A stretch of DNA of 8,376 nt from positions 1,681-10,056 of the forward strand of contig DLZA01000424.1 of the NCBI GenBank assembly GCA_003447515.1. Reading direction: 5' to 3'. Shown here one piece after another: positions 5,537 through 8,376 of this stretch. Each line of letters starts with the position of its first letter. The first letter of the stretch is position 1. The DNA comes from Paracoccaceae bacterium. Lineage in GTDB: Bacteria; Pseudomonadota; Alphaproteobacteria; Rhodobacterales; Rhodobacteraceae. The position numbers were made by a program, and so were the translations under genes. Under the pieces are notes generated by a model that made no database searches, was not told where the DNA came from, and saw only the letters and a list, made by a program, of their open reading frames with translations.

Positions 5537-6878
5537 CTTTATGCCCTTTACCCATTAATGTTGCATGAATATCCATTGCCGCATCGCGACCCTCGGCTAC
5601 AGCAGTCACCGTCAAATCGTCCCCACCTAGAGAACAATCTCCACCAGCCCAGACAGTATCCATTGATGTTTTCCCATCAGCAGACACGACAATCTTACCG
5701 CGCACTAATTCCAGCCCAGCGTCCATTTTCAACGTCTGTCCAATCGCCTTTAACACCTGATCTGCGTTAATAATAAACGTTTCACCTGTTGGCTTTAGGT
5801 CGTCGCCAGAACTGTCCGTTCGTTCAAATTCAACACCAGTTACTGACCCATTTCCATGGACCTTAACGGGCTGCGCATTAAAAATAATTCGCACACCTTT
5901 GCTGGTGGCTAGGTCTTGTTCAAACTGGGACGCACCCATCGCAGATCGATCACGCCGATACGCCACTGTCACATCCTGAGCTCCTAGCAACTTTGACTGT
6001 ACTGCCGCATCGATGGCAGTCATACCACCGCCAATCACAACCACTTGCCGTCCCACATGCAGCGCAGTCAAATCATCCGTCTGGCGGAGTTCAGAAATGA
6101 AATCAACTGCATCATACACACCATCTTTATTCCCACCCTCTGCGCGCAGCGCATTTACTCCGCCCAAACCAACGCCAAGGAACACTGCATCATGTGCAAC
6201 CTTCAAATTCTCTAAAGAAATATGATCACCAAGTGCCTGACCATATTGCATCTCAATGCCTCCGATTTGCAGCAGCCACTCCACTTCAGCTTGCGCAAAG
6301 CCATCAACAGATTTATACGCCGCAATACCGAACTCGTTAAGACCGCCCCCTTTTGGTCGCGCATCGTAAACCACAACAGAGTGTCCCTGCGTCGCCAACC
6401 GATGCGCCGCTGCTAGCCCCGCTGGCCCTGCCCCGACGACAGCCACGGACTTTCCAGTCTCAGCAGCACGTGTAAATGGGTGCAAGCCCAAACCCATAAC
6501 CGTATCAGTGGCATAACGCTGCAATTTCCCAATCAAAACAGGCTTACCCTCGGCTACTTCACGAACGCAAACCTCTTCGCAAAGCGTTTCTGTTGGGCAT
6601 ACGCGGGCGCACATTCCCCCCAAAATATTTTGATCAAAAATTGTCTTCGCGGCCGCCTCTGCCGTTCCAGTTGCAATCTGGCGGATGAATAAAGGAATAT
6701 CGATTGATGTTGGGCAGGCTGTCGTACACGGTGCATCATGGCAGAAATAACACCGATCAGCTGCAACCAGCGCCTCATGATCATCCAGCGGCGGGTGCAA
6801 ATCCGAGAAGTTGTCCGCAAGAGCCTCGGCGTCTAACCGTCCGGCCACCACACCCTTAGTATTCACTGTATTTGCCAT
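5529..6878 (-). CDS. preT: NAD-dependent dihydropyrimidine dehydrogenase subunit PreT
   Basis: Electron-input subunit that oxidises NAD(P)H through FAD and passes electrons over Fe-S clusters to PreA; equivalent to the N-terminal half of mammalian DPD. The 449-residue protein begins with a helical Fe-S domain (about 15-135) carrying C43, C46, C51, C55, C94, C100 and C104, plus Q120 in IGKLQRYATD. These spacings are the same as those of the eight ligands of the two N-terminal clusters of DPD, including its glutamine ligand. The FAD Rossmann motif is VAVVGAGPAGLAAA (145-158), the NAD(P)H motif VVVIGGGMTAIDAA (279-292) is followed by YRRDRS, and the C-terminal FAD motif is TVWAGGDCSLGG (408-419). 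ATG 6878 gives a normal N-terminus. It is first in the preT-preA unit, 164 bp after trpB. GltD, the glutamate synthase small subunit, shares the fold, but adjacency to preA decides. Confidence 0.96.
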   Translation of the reverse strand: MANTVNTKGVVAGRLDAEALADNFSDLHPPLDDHEALVAADRCYFCHDAPCTTACPTSIDIPLFIRQIATGTAEAAAKTIFDQNILGGMCARVCPTETLCEEVCVREVAEGKPVLIGKLQRYATDTVMGLGLHPFTRAAETGKSVAVVGAGPAGLAAAHRLATQGHSVVVYDARPKGGGLNEFGIAAYKSVDGFAQAEVEWLLQIGGIEMQYGQALGDHISLENLKVAHDAVFLGVGLGGVNALRAEGGNKDGVYDAVDFISELRQTDDLTALHVGRQVVVIGGGMTAIDAAVQSKLLGAQDVTVAYRRDRSAMGASQFEQDLATSKGVRIIFNAQPVKVHGNGSVTGVEFERTDSSGDDLKPTGETFIINADQVLKAIGQTLKMDAGLELVRGKIVVSADGKTSMDTVWAGGDCSLGGDDLTVTAVAEGRDAAMDIHATLMGKGHKDG

Positions 6879-7042
6879 GCCTAGTCCCTAATAAAACATC
6901 GGTAGGCTTTTATGTTTACACAGGTAAATTTATTTATCAAATGGTAAAATTTTAGAGATCATATTAAAATTTGGTCATGAAGCACCGCTAAAGCATCTAG
7001 TTCAGTCTGTGGCGTGCATGTTCTCTCCGCAACAGCTCTTGT
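6879..7042 (-). promoter_or_regulatory. Probable preTA promoter/operator region with two degenerate RutR-like dyads
   Basis: The AT-rich 164 bp between trpB and preT hold a dyad TTTATCA-AA-TGGTAAA (6933-6948), six of seven arm positions symmetric, matching 11 of 14 specified RutR-consensus positions. A weaker site, ATTAAAATTTGGTCAT (6963-6978), has one good half, TGGTCA, and scores 9 of 14. Their centres are 30 bp apart, close to the 31 bp between operators 1 and 2. A further TTTAC-N4-GTAAA dyad occupies 6915-6928, and GGTAAA recurs exactly 20 bp apart (6923 and 6943). No convincing sigma70 promoter or trpB terminator was found. The operator role is inference from resemblance and spacing. Confidence 0.4.
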
Positions 7043-8269
7043 CTATTCGCCGTCCATATCCCATCCAAGGTGCTTCGCGACGGTAAAAATATCTTTGTCT
7101 CCCCGACCACACATGTTCATAACCATGATATGATCCTCGGGCAGCGTTGGCGCCAACTTGCGCACGTGCGCCAGTGCATGGGAAGGTTCTAGTGCTGGGA
7201 TAATTCCCTCTGTGCGACATGAATACTGAAATGCCTCAAGCGCCTCATCATCTGTTACACTCACATATTCAGCGCGGCCCGTGTCATGTAGCCAAGAATG
7301 TTCTGGTCCAATCCCCGGGTAGTCCAGACCCGCAGAAATGGAGTATCCTTCCAAAATCTGCCCCCCATCATCTTGTAATAAATACGTGCGGTTACCGTGC
7401 AACACACCAGGTTTACCGCCCGTAAGCGACGCACAATGTTCCATATCATCATTTACGCCTTTGCCACCGGCTTCAACACCAATAATCCGAACGTCTGTGT
7501 CATCCAGAAATGGATAAAACAAGCCCATCGCATTAGAACCACCTCCGATACAGGCCACTACAGAATCGGGCAATCGCCCCTCCGCTTTCATCATTTGTTC
7601 GCGCACTTCCTTTCCAATAATGCTCTGGAAATCGCGAACCATAGCTGGGTACGGATGTGGCCCTGCGACAGTGCCAATACAATAAAATGTGTCTTCTACA
7701 TAGGTCACCCAGTCGCGAAGTGCATCATTCATAGCATCTTTCAACGTTCCTCGGCCACTAGTCACAGGCACAACTTCCGCACCCAACAGTTTCATACGAA
7801 ACACATTTGGTGCTTGGCGTTCAACGTCGTGCGCGCCCATATACACGATGCATTTCAACCCAAACTTTGCACACACAGTCGCCGTTGCTACACCATGTTG
7901 ACCTGCCCCTGTTTCAGCAATTATCCGCGTCTTTCCCATGCGTCGCGCCAACAAAATTTGCCCTAGAACGTTGTTGATTTTGTGCGCACCCGTGTGATTC
8001 AGCTCATCACGTTTATAGTAAATCTTCGCACCGCCCAACTCTTCAGTCACACGACTGGCAAAGTATAAAGGGCTTGGGCGGCCCACATAATGTTCCCACA
8101 AATGGTCCATCTCAGCCCAGAAATCAGGATCCACTTTTGCCTTTTCATACTCCGCTTCGAGATCAAGAATCAGCGGCATCAGCGTTTCAGACACGAATCG
8201 CCCACCAAAATCGCCAAATCGCCCGTTTTCATCGGGTCCGGTCTTAAAAGAATTCAACATATCGCTCAT
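7043..8269 (-). CDS. trpB: Tryptophan synthase beta chain
   Basis: PLP enzyme that condenses indole with L-serine to give L-tryptophan, the last step of the pathway, normally as an alpha2-beta2 complex with TrpA. The 408-residue protein is of usual length and type (TrpB1). Visible features are the N-terminal [17 protein letters not shown], the Schiff-base lysine K97 in [14 protein letters not shown], the catalytic Glu E119 in AETGAGQHG, the PLP phosphate loop GGGSNAMG (242-249), D316 in ISAGLDYPG and the monovalent-cation/PLP region near CGRGDKDIF (387-395). C387 stands where Salmonella TrpB has the Ser that hydrogen-bonds the PLP ring nitrogen. The start at 8269 has GGAG eight bases upstream; an ATG three codons later is possible. 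The gene after it is preT, not trpA, so trpBA is not a contiguous pair here. Confidence 0.97.
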   Translation of the reverse strand: MSDMLNSFKTGPDENGRFGDFGGRFVSETLMPLILDLEAEYEKAKVDPDFWAEMDHLWEHYVGRPSPLYFASRVTEELGGAKIYYKRDELNHTGAHKINNVLGQILLARRMGKTRIIAETGAGQHGVATATVCAKFGLKCIVYMGAHDVERQAPNVFRMKLLGAEVVPVTSGRGTLKDAMNDALRDWVTYVEDTFYCIGTVAGPHPYPAMVRDFQSIIGKEVREQMMKAEGRLPDSVVACIGGGSNAMGLFYPFLDDTDVRIIGVEAGGKGVNDDMEHCASLTGGKPGVLHGNRTYLLQDDGGQILEGYSISAGLDYPGIGPEHSWLHDTGRAEYVSVTDDEALEAFQYSCRTEGIIPALEPSHALAHVRKLAPTLPEDHIMVMNMCGRGDKDIFTVAKHLGWDMDGE

Positions 8270-8376
8270 AATAAGGACTCCGTTTCCAATACTTTGATCT
8301 AGCGTGGGTGGGTTATCGGGTAAAGCCCTGAAACATAGTAAAACCGACTAGAGCCGCCGCTTGGTTCGCTCTCACC
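8270..8376 (-). promoter_or_regulatory. Leader upstream of trpB, running to the window edge
   Basis: This 107-bp stretch contains the trpB ribosome site (GGAG, 8279-8282). Two short open frames enter from the right edge on the minus strand and stop within it, one ending in the peptide GLYPITHPR and the other in MFQGFTR. Neither looks like a TrpF C-terminus, so I do not call an upstream gene end. No Trp-rich leader peptide or clear attenuator hairpin was seen. Confidence 0.4.

Noticed and set aside
8325..8376. Possible trpF C-terminus entering from the right edge
   Set aside because: Neither of the open minus-strand frames gives a sequence resembling the end of TrpF, and the stretch is too short to identify.

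Overview
The window reads as a bacterial chromosome segment. It carries a nearly complete gene set for reductive pyrimidine catabolism, split around a tandem pair of RutR-like TetR regulators and flanked by the tryptophan biosynthesis gene trpB. Protein style and base composition (by eye a little under 50% GC) suggest an alphaproteobacterium, most likely of the Rhodobacterales/Roseobacter type. That placement is inference from gene content and protein resemblance, not from a marker gene.

Layout, left to right. At 1-906, minus strand, is the N-terminal two thirds of dihydropyrimidinase (hydA), running off the left edge. At 1095-2345, minus, is an M20-family Zn-dependent amidohydrolase of the N-carbamoyl-beta-alanine / N-carbamoyl-L-amino-acid type. 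A 111-bp divergent region follows, with two palindromes that closely match the known RutR operator. Two TetR/RutR-like regulators then lie head to tail on the plus strand (2457-3086 and 3110-3733). A convergent spacer of about 500 bp without a credible gene contains a strong GC hairpin. At 4232-6878, minus, are the overlapping genes preT and preA for the two subunits of NAD-dependent dihydropyrimidine dehydrogenase. A 164-bp AT-rich upstream region with degenerate dyads follows, then trpB (7043-8269, minus) and 107 bp of its leader.

How the genes work together: PreT-PreA reduces uracil or thymine to the dihydropyrimidine, HydA opens the ring to the N-carbamoyl-beta-amino acid, and the M20 hydrolase releases beta-alanine (or beta-aminoisobutyrate), CO2 and ammonia. 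The regulators resemble the E. coli uracil/thymine-responsive repressor RutR. The sites in front of the hydrolase and regulator genes match the RutR consensus at 13/14 and 12/14 specified positions. The simplest model is that a RutR-type regulator controls the reductive pathway here, rather than the oxidative Rut pathway it controls in E. coli. No transporter, transaminase or rut gene is in the window.

The most interesting points are the paired operators, the two paralogous RutR-like proteins beside one another, a possible second weaker operator pair of similar spacing upstream of preT, and helically phased ATTGTT boxes upstream of hydA. No mobile element, CRISPR array, tRNA, rRNA or clearly undescribed system was found.
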